Shown piece by piece: positions 1 to 12,821 of a stretch of 64,000 bases of DNA. How positions within the stretch are numbered: the stretch's first letter is position 1; each line of letters opens with the position of its first letter. Under the pieces are notes generated by a model. The model was not told the DNA's origin. It saw nothing but the letters and a program-made list of their open reading frames with translations, and did no database searches. The DNA comes from Whalleya microplaca (Eukaryota > Ascomycota > Sordariomycetes > Xylariales > Xylariaceae): positions 248,001 to 312,000 of the forward strand of contig MU385719.1 in the NCBI GenBank assembly GCA_022497155.1. Direction: 5' to 3'. Both the position numbers and the translations under genes were made by a program.

Positions 1-924
1 TCCAGCTCGACGGGCACGCCGGCCTGCAGCCGCGCCCGCGCCGTCTGGAACGGGTACGTGAGGCCCGTGGCGATGGTCTTGCTGACGGCCGCGATGAGGA
101 AGGCCACGTGCGAGGGGGGCTCGGCCAGGTCCTTGCCGGCCAGCGCTCTCTTCTTCAGAAAGCCCTGTAGGAAGAACGTGATGCTGGGGTTGAGCGCGAG
201 CACGAGGCTGGCCGAGTAGCCGGACCAGAAGCCGGAGATGCCTTGCTCTTGCAGGATCTCGCTCGCGATGCCACGGAAGCTGACGCCAAGAGGGTTACCA
301 TCCGGGTCGACCAGGGTGGCCGTCTGCTTGCGGTTGACGATGTTCGCGATCGGCGTGGTGAAGACCTGCGAGCAGGCCCCCGCCGCCATGCCGATCGCCA
401 GCTCCTCTATGATACCCATCTCCCGCCCACTCAATCGCCGGCTACGGCTGACGCGGATACTGTGGATCCACTCATAGAATAGAAAAAATAGGAAAGAGTC
501 CAAGACAGATTTGGCTGCATCTTGAGCCAGGCCAGTAGAGAGCGCTCTCGGAGCGCCACTTCCATCGGATCTCAAGGTCTGCAAAAAAGAGTCGACGACG
601 CCGGGCTGGCGGTGATGGTTGTGCCGCTGGGAGGGACTTTGGCCGGGACTGGAGCTCTCGTTGTTCTGTTCGTGTTGATGATCTGGATCTTGACTTGGAG
701 TCTGCGGATCGGTAGCTTCTGTGCTTGTGTGAGCTGTGCTTGCTCTGCCTGCTCGACCGTCGTTGCGGAGTTGGCGGGCTTGTAGCCGTGTAGTTAGTAG
801 AGAAAGAGGCAAAAGTGTACATTTTGATATGAGCGTGCCCGCAGAGCCGGAGAAGGCGTGGTGAAGGGCAGGGAGGAAGTTGTCTGAGTTGGTGGTGTCG
901 AGGAGGGTACTTGACGATGGCATG
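1..924 (-). CDS. Mitochondrial-carrier family protein, probable peroxisomal adenine nucleotide carrier (3' end outside window)
   Basis: The ATG at 922-924 opens an uninterrupted frame that runs off the left edge, so only the N-terminal ~308 residues are seen. Three carrier repeats are visible. Repeat one has ALHHAFSGSAGTLISK followed by LPLSLLTTRLQ. Repeat two has AIGMAAGACSQVFTTPIANI. Repeat three has AAVSKTIATGLTYPFQTARA. The degenerate PxD/ExxK/R signatures fit the SLC25A17/PMP47/Ant1 branch better than classical mitochondrial ADP/ATP carriers; that branch exchanges ATP/AMP across the peroxisomal membrane. A polar, Ser/Gln-rich insert of about 70 residues separates the first two helices. 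The subfamily is inferred; membership of the carrier family is clear. The product would be a six-helix membrane protein. No intron is needed in the visible part. Confidence 0.8.
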
Positions 925-2335
925 ATGGACTTCCACGTTCCAATTGAGTGGTAGTTGGAGGATGAGAGGAAAGTGGGCTTATATCAGAGACTAAAGCCGC
1001 CGCTTGGGCATTGCCGATCAAAACAAACGTGAGGGTCTCATGGACAGTGCCACGAGTGGTTGGGTGTCGGTGTGCGTGTGAGTTCAACAGTGCCAAGTCA
1101 TCTAGGAACGGATGGGGCTGCGAAGTTGTATGGGTGGTAAGGATGGTAAGGATGGTAAGGGGTGGTAAGGGTGGTACTGGCAAGTATGGGCGAGTATGGG
1201 CGAGCACGGGCAGTGTGTGCGAGCAGTCTCGGTACGGATATCTGTTTCGATGCTATTGGGTCTGTTTGCACGAGGCCGAGAGCATTTGTTTGTGTGTACG
1301 AAGGTCGCTGTTGGCGGGTTACTATATCAAGTCTCTGCCCGAGGCTCGGAATGGATGCATCTGACCAGACCACTCAACCGACGTCATGGCCCAAACGGTC
1401 CACTTTACGTACCAGCGCGGGAGCTTCTCCCATTATTCAGACGTTGAGGCTTCGACCCTCCACTGACCACATCCAATCCCTCGGGATTGGACTGCAATTG
1501 CGTTTCCCGTTGTAAACAAAAATAACATCGCCAATAACGTCGCCAATCAGGGTGGCGCTGCAAGGGGCTTTCTTTTTCCCAAGTGACCTGTAGGAATCTC
1601 GGGCGTCCTGCCGGAGAGATAGGCGATTTACACGTGTAACCCGCCCGCTTCAGTCTACTGCGGCTCCATGCATGCACGCATTGATCAGGCCTCGTCTCCC
1701 CTGGCCAGTCTTTCGGGCATCGACACGTGTGCAATCACGGGTCTCAATTTTTGTGAAGAGCAAACGACTCCCGCAGTATCAAGAAATGATAGGGTGCTCT
1801 ATTCTGACTCACCCCTCTTCCAGATGGATGATGGGTGGCATCGCGCAAATCTTCAACTATGAGCTGTGGGCACTGGAGACCGACGCTGGGGAAGAGGAGA
1901 CAATATCAAATATACCTGGCGAATTGCAATTGTGATGTCCACCCAACGCCGTTATTCACCTGCCGGAATGGTCCTCAATTCCAGAAAATCACATGTGCCT
2001 ACTTGGTATTCCTGATAAACGCCTAACCATGAAAGTAATTGATCCGCCCAAATGCCAGCTTCTCCCCGTATCATTATTTCGTTGTGACCGAGCAACAGGG
2101 TTTTGTTTTTGGTCCTGTGCATGGTTCGTATCGTACAGCGCATTGTAGCAGGCGTCAAACGGCGTCGACAACAATTTCATTGAAATGACGTTGGCTCTGG
2201 TATACGTCAACGGCGCCAGAGGAGATATAAAGGACGCTGCCTTGCATCTCTTACAAGGTTCTTTAACCCCGAATCAGATTACCTATGTGTCCATGCAAGG
2301 TGTAAGACTGAATGCGTGCTAGCGGTCTAGGCCAT
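925..2335. other. Intergenic: promoter/5' UTR of the carrier gene and 3' flank of SGF73
   Basis: No gene is supported here. Nearest the carrier start lie GC-rich tandem repeats on the plus strand (see 1132-1176). The rest holds only short frames with no recognisable protein. Confidence 0.6.
1132..1176. repeat. Short tandem repeat, GGTAAGGAT-like 9-bp units
   Basis: About four to five imperfect copies of GGTAAGGAT/GGTAAGGGT lie head to tail roughly 210 bp upstream of the carrier start codon. A GGGCGAGTAT/GGGCGAGCAC doublet follows immediately. Confidence 0.7.
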
Positions 2336-3826
<1,491 letters not shown>

Positions 3827-6800
3827 TTCAGTAGATTTTCAAGAGCATGAGTCACCTATATTGGTAAGTTTGCAAGTAGTGAATGAAATGTCGATAAAAA
3901 GGGATGGGATGTTGTTTGGTGGTGACTTTTTGATGGGTGAATGAAGTTGGTGGTGGTCATAGACATCAGCTCCGAACGCGACAATAGACAAGGCTTATCG
4001 GCCAGTCAGCCTATTGTTACCAGCACTTATTGTTATCGGATAAGAGATAAGCACAAACATTGAAGCTGTTGCAAACATCCCTGCAGTACCAGTTCCCTTT
4101 CGTATGTACCTAGGTACCTATCATAACCCCGCATCCGCCTATCTACCTTGGGCACTTACGAATCCCTATCAGCCCTAGGTAACCTTATTAGTTATCACAA
4201 TGGACCTCATACCTATTGATGAACCTGCGCTACCTGGTAAGTGCATGTAGTATGTACCCTCAAGTTCAGTCAGAGGTCGAGACTAACGTAGGTTACTAGA
4301 ACATGTAGTTTGCTACCTATTATTAGTTTCGAATAGTAGAATACGTAATTATCTCTCGAGCCTATACTACATGTATGTATAGTGATTACACAATTAAGCT
4401 TTGTGAAGTCAACTATATTCCACGCTATCTCTTACATACTTAGATATGGACTGCTTAACCTTCTTCTTCATCAACCTAACTCCAACAATCAAGGCTTCAA
4501 GATGGCCAAGCTTTGATTCACCTACTCCAAGGAAGCTCAGAAGCTTTGAACGTGACAACTCAGATGGATTCACTTGTGCCGAACTAGTAACCGCTACCTA
4601 CAGTCTCTTCCAAGTATAGGCTGGAGTGTGCCTCCCGCCGAGTCATTCCACAAGTCTCGAGTCCGACCCTATGCACAGCTATCAGAACCCAGAATTCGTT
4701 ACCTCGATGAGGCCCGAGGGCTCGAGAGCCTATACCGTTATATGTTCATATTTTGCCATAGCTTTCGAATTTTCTCCCACTGCAAAGTCTGCTGAAGCCA
4801 TATCAATATCAAAGCCTGCCAAAATGTTTCTCCAAGCTGGCAAGACATCAGGCGTGTCGTCTAAAACTTGACTATCATCAAGGCATGAATCAATATGTCG
4901 CAGTCCTAATTGTTTACACCTTACCCGATGATAAACTTCCATTTCTACACCTTCAATCAATGAGACAATATATCTATCTAGCTGAATGGCCATCGGGATG
5001 TTCTTATACCCATGATTCATAATTCATTCGTAGATTTTCTGTGATTAATTTCATTTGCTCGGCAATGTCTGATGGTGTTATCCCGCTGTTCGAGATATGC
5101 TTCCTAGTTTCGATTCGAGAGTGGACTCGTCTATCAAGGGCTCGGGCATCATTGCCGCTCAAGTGATATGAGTGAATACTCGACAAGGATGACTGTATGG
5201 AGGAGTTTGACAGTGATGTTCAAATTATAGAGTGTCCAGTGAATAACCGCCTGGCTTCCATGGTAGCCCACCCCATTCATGCTATCCGATTACAGTTGAC
5301 GGACCGATCTCGAAAGTCAAGAAATCTATCATGTTACGCTATACTCGCAAGACGTAGTCGTTCTCTTCGATCTTTTTCTTGCGTCTTTCTCTCGGAGAAT
5401 ATCATTGGCGCTTGCCAGCTCCAGAAGAGACTGAACGTCGTATCGCCCTCAGCTGTCAATTAAGTTGCCTCCAGGGGCTCTAGCCTTGCAAGCATGACCA
5501 TCATGTGATGTGTTGTCGCCATTGTAGTATGATTATATAGATGTTAGTAACATTTTTCAGGAATAGCTCTATTCTATGTTATATTCTAGTGTGATGCGAG
5601 AGCCATCTAGGTAGTAAAACCGTACCCTAATAGAGACGTAGCAACCGTGTAGAGGCTAACCAATGTGCTCTAGATGGTCTACCGAAGGGGTTCTTGAGAG
5701 GGACAAAGATCGAGCATACCTGCCATTTCAATCAACACGAGATCTTCGACGTTATGTCTATTGATGAGAGGACAGTAATAGACCACGTAACCATCAAACA
5801 TCAATAAAATAATGAAATGACTACGATTCTAGACCTACAATTCTTGCTAAGTTAACAATGGGGCGTATAATGACAATGATCCTCGATCTACCCTAGTCTA
5901 TTCCCGGTACAACCCTATTTCATGTCAGTCAATCATGGCTAGATGGAAGAGCGGATAGCACACGAGAGGAGGTAAGGGTTGGCTATTGATTTATGATGTG
6001 GAATGCAATGTCTGGTTTCTATCATTATCGTATGATCTAGGGTTAGCATATGTCTATGCGTGTATCTAGATATGCCATTGAATGTGCTGGCGAGCCCTCA
6101 AACTTTTCGACTAGGTGGCAGACAACACACTTGGCTATCTCATAGCTATTTCGTCAACCACGTCACGCCCAAGAGTGTCACGATAAGAAGTTTATGTGTA
6201 TTTTCCCCTCCATTTCTTTCTTTGCTGTAACTACTGAAATTGAGATGATGAATAGCTGAAGAGTTGGATGAATAGATAGCGGCTGTTTCACTATCATACT
6301 ACCTCGATAGATCACACCAGGGGTATATGAGAATTTCAAAACAGGGCTTCCCTCCGTCAGTCGTCGAAGACTTGTCACCAACCGCTGTTCTACTTCGACT
6401 TCCCAATGAGTTATCTACTAGACACTCGGGATAGCTCACAGCCTATTAAACACTACCTGGGCTCATCTCCAATTAAACTGAAACCCTTAGGGATAGTTGA
6501 TTGATATCTTGGAAATCGCGAGGCGGCAGTGTAACCTACTTGCATAACTAGTCATAATCATATTCAACGACGGCACATCTTCCGCTTGCGAGGGTCATCT
6601 TGTTGGTCCATCTTTTGAACTCTACAGAACCTAGCTCCAACAACATTGTAAATCAGTTTCTGGTTATTCGCGTCCATATACATTTTACGGCATATATGCA
6701 GATAGCTGCCCAACTAGTGGTTTTACCCAATCTCGCCGGTACCCGACTAACCTGTCAATGATTTTCATCCGTTTACCTCGATACACTCTCTGAAATCAAG

Positions 6801-6898
6801 AAAATGTGCCGTTACTCCGTCAGCTTGTGAACGCCGCCCCATGATAGTGCTCTGTGTCTTATCTCATCTCGTAGCGCTCGTATAGCATCCGTAGCAAT
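3827..6898. other. Gene-poor stretch with possible decayed coding remnant
   Basis: No intact gene is visible over 3 kb. On the minus strand between about 4730 and 5460 several short frames read like protein (for example LLELASANDILREKDARK near 5400 and SGITPSDIAEQMKLITENL near 5050). They are in different frames with stops between and match no family I recognise, so a decayed gene is possible but unproven. The palindrome GTACCTAGGTAC occurs at 4106-4117. Confidence 0.5.
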
Positions 6899-8975
6899 TT
6901 ACTCCTCATCCTCAACTTTCAATAATCGGTTGATTGTCTCTTTTTCTAACGCAGATCTGTGCTTTTCCATAACTTCGGCCAACACCCATGCGTTACGCAT
7001 GCCCACTGCAGCATCCGCGAGTCAGCATTGCTTCTTAGATGAATGTTTAACAAGAGGATGAAGACTCATTTTTGAAGTCTGTACTCATGTATAAGGAACT
7101 CAGGGGCAGTGAATGGCTCCAGATATTACTTACTATCCTTCCAAACTACTTCCAATACGTCGTGAGCCCAGTTCCAACAGTCAGGCGGGACACCTGGTGC
7201 ACAACCAGCAACAGAGAGCTGCCAGAGAAGACTAGGCAAACCCACAGCCCCCGCACCGCCCGGTCCAATGACTTCCATCTTTCTAGCAGTCTCGTTATCG
7301 AGAAGCGGGTGGTGCCAAATGGCCGGCGTGCTGATAAGTATGTCCTCCGCCATTCTCCTGATCGTCGAGTAGCACCGTGCCCTTTGGGCAGGGGATATGC
7401 ATCGATGACTTGAAACTGGGTAGAGGGTGGTGAATTCAAGCAACGTCTGGTTCACGAGGATACGGGCCCAGCGATAATGATTCCACATCCGGGCACCCCA
7501 GACGGAATCGTAGGCGTGCCACCTTCCATGGAAGACGGCCGCGGGTGGATAAACCCCCTTTTCCTTGGTGTAAGGATACGCTTCATGTAGTCGAACTTCC
7601 AAGTCGAAGAATTTGGTCTCTAGGGCTAGAAGTTGCTGTATGAGATCGACGGTATTGGGACGCTGGTCAAAAAGCGCGGTATGTTCGACTACGGCTGAAA
7701 TCTGGAGAAACTGAGCGGTAACCAAAGCCAGATCAACAGAACAGATCTCCGGGGTCCCATGCAGCAGGTGTCTGCAGATTTCGATGGCATCGAAGAATGT
7801 CGGTGGCAGAGCCGCACTCGTCGTCTGACATGGGATGAACTAACCCCATTTAGCAGATAGATCTGATAGGAAAAAATACGGTGAGAGCATACCATGGCGA
7901 ACATCAACTGCAACACGCCACGAGCGCCTCCATTGGGGGCGTCACGCATAGGTAAGACGGATCGAAGTACAGCGAGGGCTCCGTTGATGTGTAGATTGGC
8001 CGAACCCACCGTTGACTTCGGCCCTTTACCTTGTACAACCTGCGTTCGGTGAGCGTCTCATAAGGATACAGAACTTTCTATTGGTGTTACCTCAAACATG
8101 GCAAGCGTTATAATGCCCCTTAACTGATCTGGGAGAGTGGTAGGGTCGTCTCTCCCAGTGGCGAGTAGCCGTCCCATCTGCTTCAAAGCCGTGACGTACT
8201 GGGTGCGTGCAAGCATATTCAGGCTCTTGTCTCCTTGCAGGTTAGACAAGCCTGCTAACCCTACAGCTATCATAACATTCTGAAAAGGGCCCGAGCCCGC
8301 AGTGTACCTAACTAGTTCCTCGGGCGTCTTAGGACAGTCAGGGTGGTTAATCATATACCGATCAATGTAGAATTGCATCCCGCGTTGTTCTAGATTCAGA
8401 TCCACTTTTCTATGAACCGTAGCCGGAATCAGGCTGTGTGGCGTTGGGGGAGCAGTTGATGATGAGCTATCGGAACCAGCGCTTTGCGGCAAGGCTGACG
8501 ACGAAGCTTGGCCGGCCTCAGTAGGGGATCCTGAAGAACCCCATTGGGCGTGTGCCTTTTGGATGACCTTGCTGCTCTCATCTCGGAACATCAGAGACAA
8601 CTGATCTCGATACCCGGGGCACACCTTGCCTACCCGAATGCACTGCGAACATTCTGGTTTTTTCTTATCGCACTAATGCCAGATAGTTAATGACGTGTTC
8701 CAAGCCCGACAGATGGGAGAGGCCGAGGCTGGCGCAGGATCATAAGCAGCCGAAACCTCCTCAATACACCTAACATGACGTCCCATATACATAACCGCTT
8801 GCATCTAGTGAGGCAAGGGGCTGGAACAGGGTGGACGGATAAGATTCAGTTGGTGCGAGCGCGGATGCAGGCACAAATGGAAGAAGCCCAATGAAGGCTC
8901 GACATTATTACACACCTTTATACGCCTAGTACGACAGTTTTGGCATCCCTGGGATGCCTTTCCGCAGTAGACCAT
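6899..8975 (-). CDS. Zn2Cys6 fungal transcription factor
   Basis: Five exons on the minus strand (8916-8975, 8091-8672, 7893-8039, 7134-7824, 6899-7005) join in frame to 528 residues. The N-terminus carries a binuclear cluster split by intron 1 between K20 and C21: GCQNCRTRRIK then CDKKKPECSQC, with spacing C-x2-C-x6-C-x6-C-x2-C-x6-C. A basic linker, a Ser/Pro-rich stretch and a long helical region follow, as in fungal regulators with a middle-homology region. The last exon (GMRNAWVLAEVMEK...) is added by splicing at AAGGATA|GTAAGT; without it the frame ends after DSK. Intron 1 is long for this genome (243 nt). The protein is expected to be nuclear and to bind CGG-type half sites. The target genes are unknown and no metabolic cluster lies beside it. 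Confidence 0.87.
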
Positions 8976-11605
8976 TGCTCAAAAAGGCCAGGATGGAATT
9001 TTAGATGAGCAAACCGGAGAGCTGAACCAATTTGGTGGTACGCGTTAGACCCTGTGCCTCCACAGCTGGCGACCTTCATTGGTCACTGATGCTGCTGTCA
9101 GGCATCAAAAGCGGAAAGCAGCTCGTCGAGATCGTGGGGAATGGGGAGAAGGAATAAATGATCCGTAAGAACTGGCCCTCTCTTTCTTCGTCTTTTTTCG
9201 CCTCTTTCCGCCTTCTACTACTCCTATAAAAAGATCCTTTCCCTCCCACTCAGCTCTGTTTCAGCTTTAATTTGACCTCTCTGCTGCAGCCGCCGAGCCG
9301 TCGCTCCGAACACGGATGGATGGTACGCACCGCACGGGGCTAGAAGATCGGAGTCAACGGTAAACACGGGCGGCCTTTCTGACGTCTTCGATTGCGGAAT
9401 TGATTATCAATCAATTATCTTAGGTATAGTCTGGTCGGGTCGGCCTCAAAGACACAGAAGACTTGCATGCACACAACAAGGTGGTAAAGGTTACGGGGGA
9501 AAAGTTATTGACGAGAAAGTAGGGACAAAAGTCGAAGCTCGAAGAAGACAAGTCGAAAAGCAGGCCAATGTATCAAGATAATGACCCTCTGGTCGGAGGA
9601 TGACAGCGGGAACGGGGGAATGATTCCAGTAAGTCAACTGCATGTGCACTGATGAAAATCTGTCTCCGTCTAGTGGATTAACCTGCTACTGTTACGTAGT
9701 AGGTTATTCGTCCGGAGTCACTCCTCCAGGTGCCGAACAACACTCGGCTCGGTCTACTTCTCTGCATCAAAGGACCCTGTCTAACTGCAGTGCCCAAACA
9801 ATGTCTACAAGGTAGGTGGCCGATCTACCAATGAGACTATTTTGAATCGAGAGAATTCGCAGCATGAAGGCTCGAACTGGAGTCACGAAGAGGAAGAAAC
9901 AAGTTGTTCTCCGCCCATCGTCTTCCTTCAACCCACGCGCGCTCGGCCAGTGCAGGGTCAAGGGTCTATCGAGAACCCTTGACGGCGTTCCAGGATCCAA
10001 CTATCGGTAGGCCATTGCCTGACTGCCGGCGCCGTTTCGTCGCTCATTCTTCACTACAGGAAGGGAAAACCCGTTAGGCGACAGTTCATCAATGCTGAAT
10101 TCTACCAATGAAAGATGATACCTATGCGAAAGACTGCATAAGCTTGCATATACATGGTATTATAGTACTTTAGCGACTCGCCTTAGGTAGGTAGCTATCT
10201 ACATGGATGTTCGCCTTCTCATCCGGCATCTCCAATCTCTATACACTTATTAACGTAGTCATTACTATGTAATCAGCCTCTTCAGAATCAAGTTATTTTG
10301 TTATACATAATAAGTATATTATCATAACTGGTGTTGAGATATCATATCGCATCAATGCTATTCCTCAATGCATATTACATAGGTACTGGTATTGATCACA
10401 TGCTAATTTTCTTTCTCGGAGTTTATTCATTCTGGGGCTTTGACATGGTGCTGGTTCCGTTTGCATCGCAAGCATCCGGCTACGACTTTGTGGCGTTGAC
10501 CCCGAGAGTGTAACACTGCGCGGATTGCCAATTAACCAACCAAGCATAATGCAATAGGCCCGATCTCTACGAGATATAATTCGTCCATGGCTAACGTTAG
10601 TCATATTGTACAAAAACAAAAATGAAAATAAAATATTGAAGCATCTTCAAAGTGTATTACACCAGACTTCTATCAAGTCATCTCGTCTTAAATTTACGTA
10701 CGACGCTCGTAACTTGCCCAGTGAAAAAAAGCACTCAAGTCATTTGAATAATGCATGAGCGGACCCCCATTCACAAAATACGCGTATGCAAATATCCCAC
10801 TCCTAGGTAAGTAGCTATTATACTAGGGTTCTAGTTCTATGTACTATGTACTATGTAAAGAGGAGTAGCTGTCACTACAACTTGTCAAGTTGTCAATCAC
10901 CAATGAGACGGTGGGGTCCCATATCTTACGAAGCACAAAGTAACAGAACCAGGATCTTGACGAGAGAAATCTATCCGACTCCGAGATGCAATGACAGGGC
11001 CTAGGCGGCACTAATGTCATTAGTGCAGCTGTCAAGTTTCATGCCTCTAGGGATCGCCCTGTCTGTCTTTCTTCTCGAATACTAGGTACTCCGTACGGTA
11101 TGCATTGCACTATTTCTCTTATGAAGTAGCGCGGTGGCCTACAGATATCGTATAGCCACTCATAATCCGTATAAGGAGGGTCTCATGCAGAATAATTTCA
11201 TGGTGAACGGAGAGACTTTCAAACAGGGGCTATATCATGCCTCAATTATCCTCGAAGCGATATCGCCGAGGTATAATTCCAGGTAGTAAATTCAACATCT
11301 ACCCGAGGCTGCGGAGAACGGAGCAGCACTTGCATGAGTTCTGAACGACTGCTGCTAGTAAGATGTGTTGTCACCTCCTATACTTTGTGCGGTAAGGTGG
11401 TAGACATGGCGCAGTAGTGCCATCGACTTTTGTTGCCAAGGTCTCTACCAACAAGATATTGAGGTCATTATCATTAATGCTCTATGTTTCGATGATCTAC
11501 GAAACCAATGTAAATCATGGCAGTTGTGCCGAATTCGGAAAAATCCTCATTTGTCATCCATCATACGTCTGAAGATCAGCAAACCTCGGCAATATGCGCC
11601 AGAGC
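8976..11605. other. Intergenic region, no gene seen
   Basis: This holds the promoter side of the Zn2Cys6 gene and the 3' flank of the RTA1 gene. A TATAAAAAG sequence occurs near 9226. Only short, unconvincing frames are present, and the second half is AT-rich with scattered TAGGTA motifs. Confidence 0.5.
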
Positions 11606-12821
11606 TCAAGTTGACTGGGACGGTTCAGCCCAAGCAGCGTTATTCCGGGTCGCTGTTATAGTCTGTAAAGCGGTGGCGGATCCCTCTCCGTGTTGCCATT
11701 CCTGCGCCCTGGCTGCGTGCTTGGGAACTCTAAAGCCCATGAATGGCAGATAAGAACCGGGAAAGAAGAAGTTGAAGCTACAGACAACCAGAAATATTGG
11801 CAGCGTATCCAGAACATACAAGCTATAGTTGATGTGTTAGCTCATGGGCATAATCACAGGGGAAAATATGGTCAGTCACTCACAACCACTCTTGCCTGTT
11901 TACACCACCTGAGCCTTCGGCAAATTCGACGACACGAAATACCGAGCGGACCTATAGAGCAGCCTTAGAACTAAAAGCTAAAGCAACAATTGACATGGGA
12001 TACATACTAGTATTAGAAGACAGGAGACCATGACAGCATATAGGAGATGTCTCCAGTTCGGATTGATCCTTCGCGAGGACCCGTTGACAGTGACGGTCTT
12101 GCCTCCACTCGTCTTTCCTAGCCTAGCTTGAAGACCAGCCACGAAACGGCGCGAGGTGAAATGGAATCGCACTGCACTAACAGAGAAGAGCCCAAACGCT
12201 CCAATCTGTATAGCGAGTCCAGCCAGCGCAATATTCTTTCCCAAATTCATTTTGTCTTGCGCGTTTTCATCCGTCGGCTGGGTGCCGGACACGATTATGG
12301 CACCGATCAGTTGGATTATTAGAGCGACAATGTCGAACGAGACGAAGATCGGTGTGATCCATCGAGCTGCATAGGTCTTGTTAGCGAGTCCCCGTCGATA
12401 CGGTCAAGGACCACGTATCTGGAATCCATAGAAGTCTCAACGTCCGTTCATGTGGGGGAACAACGTGGAAAACAAGCCGGCCGAAGACAACGTAAATGGC
12501 ACCAGCCATGAGGACCGGGGCCAGGATTACCAGACAGAATTGAATGATGTAAAGATTTCGGTCGGATGGCTCGCGGGTAGACCCTATTCGGGCCCCATAC
12601 CCTACGACTTCCACTATAGCAGACCGGTTAGAAATGACACGATAAATTTTGGACAAGCTGGCAACCATACTGAGAACTGCGAGGAGCTGAACAGTCCACA
12701 CCCAGGATCTTTTCCGGATAGTCATGAAGGTGGCATAGACGAAAGTGAGGCCGAACAGACCACAGAAAAGTGCGGCTAGAGCCAGTGACGGCTCGTAGTA
12801 GTAATAGCTAGCACGTGGCAT
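11606..12821 (-). CDS. RTA1-family integral membrane protein (possible frame problem at the first exon junction)
   Basis: The family is fungal seven-helix membrane proteins that include yeast Rta1/Rsb1 (lipid export, drug tolerance). The start at 12821 gives MPRASYYYYEPSLALAALFC, typical of the family. Exon 1 ends around 12401-12420; exons 2-4 are 12008-12366, 11884-11951 and 11606-11822. Conserved blocks are visible: RLVFHVVPPHERTLRLLWIP, then RWITPIFVSFDIVALIIQL, then RSVFRVVEFAEG...WFLYVLDTLPI. Exons 2, 3 and 4 join cleanly. The exon 1/2 junction does not: every GT/AG pair of usable length leaves the wrong frame, and only an implausible 25-nt intron fits. This is a small indel lesion, an unusual intron or a sequence error. 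The hydrophobic pattern is otherwise intact, with multiple membrane segments. Family assignment is confident; functionality is not. Confidence 0.78.
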
